DNA of 64,000 bases from Henckelia pumila (lineage: Eukaryota; Streptophyta; Magnoliopsida; Lamiales; Gesneriaceae). This document shows positions 11,241 to 21,406 of this stretch, in pieces. The stretch spans positions 15,066,001 to 15,130,000 of the forward strand of contig NW_027331831.1 in assembly GCF_033568475.1 (NCBI RefSeq). The letters are read 5' to 3'. The notes below the pieces were generated by a model. That model was not told the DNA's origin. It worked only from the letters and a program-made list of their open reading frames with translations, and made no database searches. Each line of letters begins with the position of its first letter. Position 1 is the stretch's first letter. A program made the translations under genes and the position numbers.

Positions 11241-12020
11241 GATTAATATGTTTTGAATATTTCTTTAATTATTATTTTCATTATCAATTTCATTATATAT
11301 TTCCTTTATATTGTGTTCACCAAATCGAACAATTATATAAGTTTTGACAATGAATAATCGTTGATTTATTTTATTCATTTTGTTATAGATCTGAATGTAG
11401 AGTGGATCTGTATTTTCTAGATTTTGAATTTTATTCCTCGGATCTTGAAACTTTTTATTTAATATGAGTACTTATTGCTTCAGAGTCATTCCAGACATGA
11501 TAGAGTTTTGAATAATTTTTTTAAATTAAGGGCAGCAGGAGGTCCAGGAAGGTTACTTTAATTGATTGATTCTTGGTTTTGAGCAGAGGCCAAATCATTG
11601 CTTTCCCTTAAAGATCTACTGATCGAATGGTACTTGCTTTCTAGATCTTCAGGTTTACTCTAACCATGGATCTTCAATTATCAGCTTTCAGCCTTGTCAC
11701 TCCTTTCGCCCTGTTTGCTTAGTTATTAGCCATAAGGCTTAATTTTTGTTTCTGATTTTTATGTTTCTTAGTTTCTGATAGTTTTCACACGTCTTGTATG
11801 AACCAGATTGTAAGAAACTTAAGAAGAGAGAGAGATACTCAAACTTCACTTATCCATTTACAACACAAACATCTCCTTTTATAGGCGTGGAGAAACACAT
11901 ACAAAATTAAAATAAAGGAAAAGAGGGGGGGCCACTCGACACTACATAATGGAAAACAATTCATTTTACATATGAGTGGATTCCTTTCACATGTGGTGTG
12001 GTCCACGATTTCTTTTGTTT
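11241..12020 (-). promoter_or_regulatory. Pararetroviral intergenic region, promoter and leader
   Basis: No protein-coding signal. On the minus strand TATAAAAGG (11875-11883) lies about 140 bases after the end of the 12021-13166 ORF. It is followed by a CT-rich stretch (about 11820-11840), as found just downstream of several pararetroviral promoters. The distance from TATA box to primer site is about 900 bases, a long leader. Activity is not implied. Confidence 0.55.
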
Positions 12021-13166
12021 TTACATTGTGTCACTATCTGAATCACTGGCACATTCGGACCATTTCTTTATTGGTTTGTATTCTTTGACAGCTGCTTCTT
12101 CTGTCTGAATTGATTGGCAATGTCCACATTTGTGAGTGAAAATTATTGTTCTTAGTCTTTGACATAACATTTGTTGAGTTTCTCTGGTCATGTCAACTCT
12201 TGCTTCATAGATTGGGGCTTCGAATTGAGCTAACATGGCTTGATCTTTCTTTTGGATTGTCTCCTTGTGTCCAGTGGTTAATAAAATTTTACTAATTGCA
12301 AAATTTATTTTAACCTTTGAATTTCCATCAATTTTTCCTGTCTTTGAGATCATGTCAATCAATGTCTTTATTCTTATCTCATGAAGTGTTGAGATATCCA
12401 TTACTTGTTTCTCTTCATTTGATCCTTCAAATAAGAATTTGTCTTTATTTTTGCGACATTGAATGTATATCATCGGTTGATAGAATTTGTCATTTTCCCA
12501 ATCTGGAAGGGTTGAATGAATACTCAATGTTAATACTGGATCATCTTTGAAGACTGCTTTCTTGAACTGGATGATACTATTTCTCACTTGATATGGAAAT
12601 AGTTCTATCTCTTGATTGTTGGGATTGACTTCTAATCCACTTAATAATCCATTTGAAAAGAATCTTGCGACTTCATGCGCTGGAGCACCCTGCAGTGTTC
12701 TTGCTCTTGATATGATTTGTGTGTCACAAGTTTGTAGCCAAGATCCTGCAAATGGTTTGGCTATTTTCAAATAGTTTAGTGTTTCAAAGAATTCAGTCTT
12801 GAGTTTTTCTGGAAAAATTGTTTTTTCAAAAATAGGTTTTTGTGGTCGCAAATTGACCATCTTTCTTTCTCTTGTTTCGAGGGCGCTTTTAAACGTCCTT
12901 TCTTCTTTTTCATTTTTCTCGGTGTTGGCTGTGACCACCGGTTCTTTTTTCATTTCTTTTTCTTTGTTGTCAGTGTTGGCTGTAAACACTGAATTTTTCT
13001 CATTCATCTCCATTATTTTATCAAATGGAGTTGCTATCTTTTTTGGTGTTCTTGGTGAGGATGATGATGACGAGGTTGTCATCTTCTCTTTTATCCTCTG
13101 AATTTTTCCGATTACATTCTTTTCTTTTTGTTGAAGAATTTGATTTTCTTCCTGTATATCAATCAA
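12021..13166 (-). CDS. 381-codon ORF in the transactivator (TAV) position of the pararetrovirus
   Basis: Intact frame. The N-terminus is Lys/Glu/Ser-rich, with a Ser run and two copies of a VxTANT-type phrase. A globular middle follows (about residues 115-330), then a CGHC pair near the C-terminus and an acidic Ser/Asp tail. It lies between RNase H and the promoter region, where many caulimovirids keep the transactivator/viroplasmin gene. The family assignment rests on that place and on general resemblance; no catalytic motif proves it. It is unusual as the only long unbroken frame in a region full of stops. Confidence 0.5.
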   Translation of the reverse strand: MIDIQEENQILQQKEKNVIGKIQRIKEKMTTSSSSSSPRTPKKIATPFDKIMEMNEKNSVFTANTDNKEKEMKKEPVVTANTEKNEKEERTFKSALETRERKMVNLRPQKPIFEKTIFPEKLKTEFFETLNYLKIAKPFAGSWLQTCDTQIISRARTLQGAPAHEVARFFSNGLLSGLEVNPNNQEIELFPYQVRNSIIQFKKAVFKDDPVLTLSIHSTLPDWENDKFYQPMIYIQCRKNKDKFLFEGSNEEKQVMDISTLHEIRIKTLIDMISKTGKIDGNSKVKINFAISKILLTTGHKETIQKKDQAMLAQFEAPIYEARVDMTRETQQMLCQRLRTIIFTHKCGHCQSIQTEEAAVKEYKPIKKWSECASDSDSDTM

Positions 13167-13206
13167 TATTTCCTCTAATTAATTTAGTTTGTCCATCCTG
13201 CACAAG

Positions 13207-13208
13207 AA

Positions 13209-13235
<27 letters not shown>
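13207..13235. repeat. (AT)n microsatellite
   Basis: Uninterrupted AT dinucleotides just upstream (minus sense) of the 381-codon ORF. Confidence 0.9.
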
Positions 13236-13239
<4 letters not shown>

Positions 13240-13370
13240 GAAATGGTTAGAAATTTAACTCTTTATCGTGAGTAATTCGGATAGTTTTATTATGCGTATC
13301 ATTGCATTTATGAATTCCTTTGCAAGAATTGAACCAATATTTATGAGATTGATTATTTTACTCATAGAGT

Positions 13371-13550
13371 AATTCATGTTTCTGAATATAAATCTCATTT
13401 CATCAATTTATATTCCCCATGCTTTCTGAGGCATGTTCGGATGACTTGAAGCCATAAAATAATTCATGTTTCTGAATATAAATCTCATTTCATCAATTTA
13501 TATTCCCCATGCTTTCTAAGGCATGTTCGGATGACTCGCAGTCATTTTCT
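13371..13550. repeat. Tandem duplication, about 90 bp
   Basis: The stretch starting AATTCATGTTTCTGAATA at 13371 is repeated from 13461 with few changes. It copies the C-terminal end of the RNase H frame into the following spacer. Confidence 0.85.
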
Positions 13551-14059
13551 GGATCACTTAGGATCTCCTTTGTTATTCCGTTACTACGGATGGTATAATT
13601 TGGATGAAGTTCTCTGGTTAATGCGTTGGGTAATGAATTATCCGTTCCTTTGACATGCTGGATCTCGAACTGATAATGGTTCAATTCCAATTGCCATCTA
13701 ATTAACCTTGCTGCATTTCTTCCTGCATTTCTTGATATTTTCCTTGTCTTGAAATATGTTAAATTCATATTATCTGTTCTTACTAGAAATGGTTTAGAGA
13801 TAAGATAAATTTCATAAATTCTGATTGTAAATATTGAAGCTAATAATTCTCTTTCATTTGAGTGATAATTTAGTTGTGCACTTTGAAAAGTCCCTGATGT
13901 ATAATTACATAATTCTTCATTATTCCTGGTAGATGTTTTAGTAAGTTCTTCTAAATTACCAAGATGAACTATCATCTTCTCACGCCATAGATTGAAGTTG
14001 TTCTTCCCATCAGATTTCTCCACCTCAAATCTCGACGTGGACATTGCTAAAGAATGCAC
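13493..14059 (-). pseudogene. Chimeric ORF: copia Gag N-terminus joined to pararetroviral RNase H
   Basis: A 188-codon frame. The first 35-40 residues (FEVEKSDGKNNFNLWREKM) are typical of a Ty1/copia Gag start. From about residue 45 on it is RNase H of caulimovirid type: a cell-to-strand motif with RTDN, RLIRWQLEL, then a KGTDNSLPNALTRE ending. The last motif has Asn where RNase H enzymes of retroelements keep a catalytic Asp, so the enzyme is probably dead. The junction (about 13945) keeps the frame open. It could be a product of illegitimate recombination or of template switching; no evidence shows that it is expressed. Confidence 0.65.
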
Positions 14060-14110
14060 CTAGCCAATAAACATTCTTATCAAGAAATCCTCAAAGAGAG
14101 TAGAGACAGA

Positions 14111-14285
14111 GATCTAGTATAAGAAGATTTGATGCAGCAAGATTCGAACCCTTGAGCCCAAGATTTTAAATCTCAGGCTCTGATACCATTTGTTGAAACA
14201 GAGTTCTAGTATAAGAAGATTTGATGCAGCAAGATTCAAACCCTTGAGCCCAAGATTTTAAATCTCAGGCTCTGATACCACTTGT
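14111..14285 (-). repeat. 92-bp duplication carrying two copia primer-binding sites
   Basis: Two nearly identical 92-base units follow the copia LTR (minus sense). Each holds TGGTATCAGAGC on the minus strand (14269-14280 next to the LTR, and 14177-14188), so the primer site has been duplicated. Confidence 0.8.
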
Positions 14286-14889
14286 TGAAACTTACACACC
14301 AGAAACCAAAACACAACAGGAACAATAACCAAGCTCACGGAAGCAACAAAAAACCAAAAACACTTTGATAAATGCACACAACCAACAAGAACATACACAC
14401 ACACACAAGCGATGAAGACACAGAGATTTACTTGGTTAGGATTACCAAAATCCTACATCCAAGGTTCTGAGATTATTCCCATATGAATTCACTAATCACC
14501 AATATCATCAAGTTTGATACAATCTCTTCAATACACATATCAACCATAATCTATAACAAACTTAGGCTAATACAATCAAGAACAGATATACAAGGGTTCC
14601 CTGAAGTTCCATCTCAATCAAGATGATCTTCGACCTTGAATGTTCAATCCAAATGCAAGCCTCTTTGTGTTCGTCAATAAATGATCGAAAGAGAAGAGAT
14701 AAAGAAGCTATTGAGTTCTTCTGTAGATCTGTTAAGATATTCTAAGCCCCTTTGCTATTAGTTCCCTTAAAACAGATGTAACCCCCTTAACAGCCATAAC
14801 TAACCCAAGATCCAATCCTAGCCATTGGATCATGGCTAATATAAGAACTAATCTTGACCATCCATTTGCAACTAATTGCCAAGTCAACA
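14286..14889 (-). repeat. Copia-type 5' LTR (minus), inserted in the LINE
   Basis: Runs from TGAAACTTACAC to AAGTCAACA on the plus strand, about 604 bp, with TG/CA ends. The primer site lies 5 bases inside its lower end and a copia-type Gag start follows at 14059, so it is the 5' LTR of a minus-strand Ty1/copia element. The rest of that element is missing; pararetroviral sequence takes over within Gag. LINE sequence starts at 14890. Confidence 0.75.
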
Positions 14890-15811
14890 TGTAGCTTTCA
14901 CAAATACCATTGGATAGGATATGAGTATCCCACCTTTAAAGATTTTTATTAGCATTAGCCACAATGTGAGCAAAATAGGAGCTTTTCTCGGGACCCAGAA
15001 ATAATGGCGCTCCCAAATAAGGGATAGAAAGAATCTCTTTAGCATATCCAAAGATCGAATGCAACTGTCCTCTACGCTCTGGAGGGCATGATTTGGAAAA
15101 AATGATAGTACTCTTGGCATTGCTGATAAGTTGACCAGAACATTCTTCATAATGATAAAGAAACTGTCTCAACTTCTTGACACTGGCCAAAGATCCATTG
15201 GAGAACAAGATAACACCATCTGCATAGGCTAAATGCGACAATCTAAAAGACCTTCGAGTATGATACTTAAGGCTTTTATTTCTGTCAAATAGATCATCCA
15301 ACCCTCTACATAAATATTTTGCCGCAATCACAAATAAAAGAGGCGATAAAGGGTCTCCCTGCCGCAATCCTCGATGCAAAGCAAAGAAGCCTGAAAGAGT
15401 CCCATTTATGCTCACTAAAAACCAACAATTCCTAACACATCAACTGATCAAGCTGTACATCCCCTCAAAAAATCCGAAAGCCAGAAAGCATCTGATTCAA
15501 GAAGTCCCATCGAACTCTGTCATAGGCCTTAGCCATGTCCAGTTTCAAAATTATATTCCCTCATTGGTGTTTTCCCCCTAGACAATCCACTTAGCCGCCG
15601 CTTTTTGTTTCCAGAATCTCTTTTACATGGACAGCCCGTGAGCAATATTTGCTTGAGCCAAAGAGAGGGTTGTACGATGACTATCTGAAGGTCCCATATC
15701 GAATTTAGTTTCTGTTTTCGCCGCGATATCATTAAGCTTGCGAATATTGTCATGGATATTCCCAAAAACCTCCAGATTCCACCACTTCAAATGATTTTTA
15801 AGTCTCTTCAA
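14890..15811 (-). pseudogene. LINE reverse transcriptase (ORF2), degenerate
   Basis: Pieces at 15811-15529 (region before the RT fingers) and 15415-14936. Recognised motifs are GLRQGDPLSPLLFVIA and LAYADGVILFSNG. The catalytic box, normally ending in two Asp residues, reads YADG, so activity would be lost. A frame change near 15420-15530 and the missing 3' end confirm a relic. Confidence 0.85.
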
Positions 15812-15812
15812 T

Positions 15813-16448
15813 TTAACCCCTAAGGAGGTGCTCTACTTTGAAATAATTGAAAAAATTCCCCCAAGAAGCCGAAATCAAGACCCTATCCAGACGTTCACAA
15901 ATTTTCAAGTTGGTCCAAGTGAACCTGGAGCCCACAAAACCTGCATCAGTCAGCCCCGTCGAAATAATAAAATCTGAGAAATCATGCATACCACCTGGCC
16001 GACTAATGTTACCCATATATTGCTCTGTCGGGCTAACAATTTCGTTAAAATATCCACCCACAATCCATGGACACCCATCATCTGGTTTACACCCTAAGAG
16101 CCCTTCCCACAGTTGAACTCTACCACTCCTTTGACATTTAGAAATAGACTAGGGAAACAAAAATCTCTGTCGGGAACTATGGAGAAGATAATTTCACGTG
16201 GAAGAATTGTTCATGATCCCCCAACACATCAATAATAGTATATGAGTTAAAGAACATCCAAATCTAATTGTTATTATTTACAATCACGTTATGGAACCCA
16301 AAATAAGATGTTCTGTTCACCCGATCCAGTTGCTTCATAAGCTCTAGAATCATCAAGAAAAAAAAATTTTAACTTCAATAAGAAATTTCAATCTACGCTA
16401 GGCTGCTTTATTAACAATTCCTCGAACATTCCAAATGATACAATTCAT
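15813..16448 (-). pseudogene. LINE endonuclease domain (start of ORF2)
   Basis: ORF2 opens at about 16448 with the classic APE-type start CIIWNVRGIVNKA, followed by a TAG stop after about 15 codons. Further down, GGYFNEIVSPTEQ and FVGSRFTWTN (15813-16061) match the endonuclease core, where active copies keep a GDFN-type box. ORF2 overlaps the end of ORF1 by a few bases. Confidence 0.75.
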
Positions 16449-16845
16449 TGGGATATATGAGGTAGAGTGACATCTTGATTTTTAATGTTACCTCCGATTC
16501 CCGAAACTGGAACTGAAGTAGTTCTTTTTGGAGGCCTTCCATGCCCCTCTTTTGAGAATTTTCAACCCTTGCCACTTGCTCGCTCACAGTATCAGTAAGC
16601 TTAATCCAAACACATTTCTCCACGTCTGAAACTGGTTTAGGATCAACCATATCCTCATTTATCCCTTCTGGTCCATCGTTTACCAACTCTGTGTCACCGA
16701 ATCAACGTGAGTTCCATGAAAGTCCACAATGTCGTCCCCTTCATGATAACCCAACTGGTCACCTGAACCCCATTAAAGACCCTCACTGCACTCAACCTCC
16801 TCACCTAATATCATATCTTTAGTGATATTTGGCTCCACCCCCTTC
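16411..16845 (-). pseudogene. C-terminal part of LINE ORF1
   Basis: An acidic, low-complexity frame (16686-16411 and upstream), continuing the ORF1 that begins at 40911. The phrase just inside the Athila boundary (EPNITKDMILGEEVE) continues in register with the ORF1 frame seen at 39550, which supports the two parts being one element. Confidence 0.6.
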
Positions 16846-16850
16846 GGCTA

Positions 16851-19800
16851 TGACGTGGTGATATTTTCTTATGTTTAATTGGATTAAATTGTTATGATTA
16901 GGTGCATTCAGAGTGATTAAATTGGTTTTTTATATATAGTTGCTAATCATTGTTTGCGGTTTGATATAGGTAAAAGAGAAGAAGTTGAGCAAAAGAGGAG
17001 AAAAAGTGAAGAAAAACAGAAGAAAAGCAGAAGTATTGGCGCTCGAGCATGCAAATATTACCGCTCGTGCGCGCAAAAAAAAAGAATTTTTGATGCAAAA
17101 CAAAAGTATTCGCGCTCGAGCCATTAAATATACTCGCTCGAGCACGCCGAAGTGAAGAGAAAAGAGAGACAGGGGCGCTACCCAACGGCGCAGCTATGCC
17201 GCGAGAAAGAGACGTGCAGCGCCCAGGGAGAAAATAGACAGCGCAGCGCTGTGGACTGGCGCTACTGCGCCACCTGTATGCGAAGAAAATAATGGGCAGA
17301 AATTTCCGCACTCTAGCGGGAACTTTTACCCGCTCGAGCGCGCCCGCGATAAGGAAAATATATTTTTTAAAAAGAAATAAATATTGGAAGGACTCTAGGT
17401 TATTTGTATAGATGAAAACTCACAAAATTCAGCAGTTAGAAAAGGCAGAAAGCGTGGAACACATCTTTGGCGGCTAGGTTTCTCTCCCTTATTCTTACAT
17501 TATTTTTGTTCATCAATTTTTCTAGAGATTTCATGGCCTTTCGTGGCTAAATTTTAATTCTTGGTTGAGGAAGACTGTGACGCCTAGAATTTCTTAATTT
17601 AATTTTCATGCCTATATTAGTCTTTAATATTTATGATCTTAATTATTTTAATTTTCTGTGTTAATTGGCTAAATATTATATTTTTTCCCGCGCATTAGAA
17701 TTTATTATTTTTTTAACTTTTGCAAAAAAAAAAAAATAGCATTTTAATTCTCGGGCTAGTAAAAATCAAATTTTATATTTTAAGTTAGGATTTTTTTTAA
17801 GCTTGCATTTTTTTCATTTATTTAGTGCGACTTAATTTTTAGTCTTAATTGTTGTTAAGGTGTAGCACGTTTCCATGAAATTCTTAACACTCTCATTTTT
17901 CTAGAGTTATACCTACACTTATGCACTTGGACCCAAAAGTTGAACCCTAGCCTCCAACACTTTACACTTCATTTTCACCCTAAGTTCATGCACACACTGA
18001 CACACACAAGAACTTCACGATTTTTTCCCCTGTTCTTCCCATGGAGGCATCGGCTTCATTCCCCATCTTCTCTTAGCATCTGTATCTTCAATACTTCTCC
18101 GGTGGATCGCTCCTAGCTAGCTGGACGAACTGGTTCACCCTTTTTGGAGCTCGGTTTCAGCTCATATTGGCTTCTAGCAGCTCACGCCCTAGCTCTTTGA
18201 GCTCCCCTCTGTCCCTTCGAGTTTTGTAGCTAGGCAAGGATATTAGTTTCATTCTTCACTATGTGGATTATATTAGTTCGTATGTTGCATTTTTCAGGAA
18301 GTTTTGAAATTCATTCTCGATTGTTTGCCCTGATTCGAGAATGCCTGCTCAACGATATTTATTTATTTTTTCCCAGAAAATCGTGCATATTTGCTTGGCT
18401 CGGATTGTTGCTGAGATTTTTCAAATTTATGTGTTGCACTTAATTGGTAGCTGTTCATAAGCATGTAGTTCGATTATTTCGCGGCTTTTCTTCGCACATG
18501 TGTTCGAATTCTTGGTTCAAATTTTTACAGGGCTTGGATCGATTTTTTCCCAGCTTTCCCTTTTGCTTGTGGTGTTCAAAGTTTTCTGAGTTATTTATAA
18601 CATTGAGTTCGAACCATTTCCAGATTTTATACTTCATGATATGTGATCGAATTCTCGGATTTTGTTGCTTGTGGTTCGATTCAAGTTTTCCAGATTATGT
18701 ACATGTTTTCGAATTCGAGCACTTGGTGTTTTGTTGTGTCGATTCGGATGGTGATTTAGAGCTACCATGGGTGATATGTAGTTCACATGGTAGCAACTAG
18801 GATGTCTTGAAGATAGCTTGTGGGATGGAGTTGTGTTGCACTCAAAATTTTGGAGGATATGAGCGTGGGTATGATAGGCTTTGAAAGGGCTACTTTCAAG
18901 CTGGGTTTAAGGTGATTCAAGGTGAGTGGAAAGGGCTGGAAATGAGGTGGTATATTGGTCTTGGTCCTAGGATTAGAGACTTGGGAGATTGGAGGATTTA
19001 TAGCTAAGTTTTGGTTAAGTTTGGAAACAAGTTATGAGCAAATTTTTGTAAAGTGAGTGGGCTATCCGGAAATCGATTTTTAAACAGGGGTTAACTCGGG
19101 TTTTGGCCAAGGGCTTGGGTCGGAAATTATTCTAGGATGTTGGGAATATGTTGGTTCAAGAGGGAATCAATTCGGTTAAGTTTGGGGCGAGTTTTGGATC
19201 GTTAAATGTTAAGGTGCAGAATTTTGTTGAACACAAAGGGGCTGCTGCCAGGAAATCGTCCTTTTGAAAAATGATCGCTTAGGAAATAAATTCCGAGGAT
19301 GATATCCCTACTTAGTTCTAAGTGTCGTGGAGTCGTGGTTTCAAGAGAAATCTTTTTTGGTAAAAAACAAGCAAGTTATAAATTTTACGGGCTAACCGCT
19401 TGCATTAGTCGTAAGTGCAAATTATGGGTTAAATCTTCCATCCTTTGGTTTAGTTCCTAAATCATTATCCCGGTCATTCTTCTGTGAGTCATATGCATGA
19501 TTATCGATCAACATTTACATGTACATCATATTTACATATGCATGCTAAGTCTCATATTTATGAATGAAAGAAAGAATTTTACGAACGAAGTGAGATGATT
19601 GTGACTACAGTAACATTCATGTGTTTGGACGGGCTGGGAGACGTCTTAGATTCCCTTATCGAAATTCATGTGTATGGACGGGCTAGGAGAAACTTGGATT
19701 CCCATACCAACCATAGGGCAAGACGGGTTGGGTGTTATCCTGACTTCCTGGCGTCATAGTGCACTGTAGCCATGATCATGATCGAAACTCATAGAGTCAC

Positions 19801-21316
19801 AATTCATGGATCTAAGTTCACAGTTTCAGTTCAAGTCATTTATATACATGTTCAGTTCAGTATATTCAGTTTCATTGTCAATGTTTGACTTAGCCATGCA
19901 TATGTTACATTCATATTCATTTCATTTATTCAAAAAACATCTTTTTTAAGTTTAAGGGCACAAAGTATTTTATTATAAGTTATTTTTAATTTATCTGTGT
20001 TTGTATTTACGTAGTACTCGTTATCCCCCCCCCCCCATATTCTTGCTGAGTCCTTTAGACTCACTACACTTATTGTTTTCAGGTGATGACTATTACGTTG
20101 AGGCTGAGGGGCAGGATCCTCAGGGCGAGGTCACCGGTGGTGCAGGCCCTTGACTGACGTGCTTTCAGTTGATCCGAAAACTCTGATGTTGCCCTTTTTA
20201 TTTATGAGTTGAAATATTTTCATACACTGTCAGTCATTTGCATGATGTGTTTTCCCTGCTTTAGAATTTTTGGCATGTAAACTTAATAGTTTATTATTCC
20301 ACAACTGTGTGGGATTAACTCCCCTTTTTAGATTCTATGATTATCGTATTTGGATTTTTAACTTGTGTTTATTTTATTTTAATTTGAATTGCTGACTGTG
20401 TCAGTTGAGCTTACAATATTTTAAAGCGAGTCATGGCAAAAATTTTGTTAATTCCGCAAATACTTTATTTATTTATTTTTATTATTTTAGAGGGTTTCGG
20501 TCGTTTCAAAGACGAATCCTTGAAGTTTTATTTTCCTTGTGAGATTTTGATACGTTTGTTGTTTGATTTATGGTTTGAGTATCAAGAGTTGTTTGGATTT
20601 AATTATTAAGCTTGTGTGTTTGATTATTGGCTTGATCACCTAGTAATTTTTTATACAATCTAAAGCTAATTAGAAATCAAATCCGTAATTATTTGATCTC
20701 TCTAATTTGCGAAGCAACTATGATTAATAATTTATGCTTTAGAATTTATTAATGCGTAGGAACATCTCTTGACTATATTAAATACAACCGCTTGTGTTTG
20801 TGTTATTTAGATTCATCAATCTTACTAGTTTGAATACTATCTTGGATTTAAACTTTAATATCTTGTATATTGGTTGATTCATTGGTAAGAGTTAATAATA
20901 GAACTCTTGCTTCTATTTAAATTAAAATTAAGATGATATAGAAATTAGATTTTCAATGATGAATATTCAAATATGGATTGATTATTTTTAGAGAATCGGT
21001 GATCAAACAAATAAAATTCAAGGGCGTATTCGACCGATACCGATGCTTGTTTAATTGATCGTTAGTCATTTTAAATTTTAATCTTGCATGCATGCTAGTT
21101 GATTTGAATTTTAGAATTAGTATTTCTTTATTTTCTAAATTTTTAGAAGTTAATTAAACAAACAAAAACTCCCTTTTATTTACTTTTGGTATTTTTAGTC
21201 TATATCACAATAAATTTCAATCATCCTCGTGGGAACGATCTCTACTCTCACTGCTACATAATTATTTATTTGAATCGAGTGGGTTAATTTAGACGTGACA
21301 CGACTAAGCGCTACCA
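16851..21316 (+). repeat. 5' LTR of the Athila element, split by a solo LTR
   Basis: 16851-17575 and 20514-21316 together match the 3' LTR at 38013-39549 (about 1.53 kb), with substitutions and small indels. Both copies end in GCGCTACCA. U3-like text holds clusters of the palindrome GCTCGAGC and its variants (17038-17060, 17102-17150, 17310-17345). Confidence 0.88.
17576..20508 (+). repeat. Solo LTR a (2933 bp) inside the Athila 5' LTR
   Basis: Starts TGTGACGCCT and ends GTCGTTTCA, flanked by AAGAC on both sides (17571-17575, 20509-20513). The uninterrupted homologue at 38741-38760 confirms the empty site. No second terminal repeat or coding domain is found, so it is a long solo LTR or a non-coding derivative, probably gypsy-type by its TGTGACGCC start. 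A run of 13 C at about 20026-20038 is notable. Short frames (18261-18800) show no domain. Confidence 0.88.
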
Positions 21317-21321
21317 AATTT

Positions 21322-21334
21322 TGGCGCCGTTGCC
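21322..21334 (+). other. tRNA-Asp type primer-binding site (Athila)
   Basis: TGGCGCCGTTGCC follows the LTR end by 5 bases. It is complementary to the 3' end of tRNA-Asp, the primer commonly used by Athila/Tat elements. Confidence 0.85.
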
Positions 21335-21406
21335 ATGGAGACGTTGTTAGATTTAATTATGTTTTTGTTTTTGATTTATTTTTCTTTTCTCCAGTGATTT
21401 TCTTGT

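Larger units (their letters stand above)
9290..13945 (-). mobile_element. Endogenous pararetrovirus (Caulimoviridae) fragment, decayed
   Basis: Reading the minus strand from high to low coordinates gives an RNase H C-terminus, a 381-codon ORF in the transactivator position, a TATA box with a long leader, a tRNA-Met primer site, two small ORFs, a movement-protein-like frame and a coiled-coil ORF start. This is the gene order of a caulimovirid read across the junction of its circular map. At about 4.65 kb against a usual 7-8 kb, most of the coat protein and the protease/RT region are missing. Stops and frameshifts show it is a fossil. Genus not determined. Confidence 0.75.
14890..16845 (-). mobile_element. 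LINE (L1-type), 3' part: end of ORF1 and ORF2
   Basis: Minus-strand L1-like element. It carries the end of ORF1 (16845-16411), the endonuclease (16448-15813) and the reverse transcriptase (about 15811-14936). It is cut by the copia LTR at 14889, and its 5' part lies 22.7 kb away at 39550-40975, separated by the Athila insertion. Confidence 0.85.

Noticed and set aside
9290..13945. Intact, replication-capable virus
   Set aside because: Most of the capsid and polymerase region is absent and the movement frame is broken.
16943..17311. Frames on the minus strand of the Athila LTR (also 37996-38253)
   Set aside because: Repeated in both LTRs without any domain; antisense to LTR.
18261..18800. 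Two plus-strand frames of 60 and 118 codons
   Set aside because: Lie in solo LTR a, no recognisable domain, many Phe/Cys codons from T-rich DNA.
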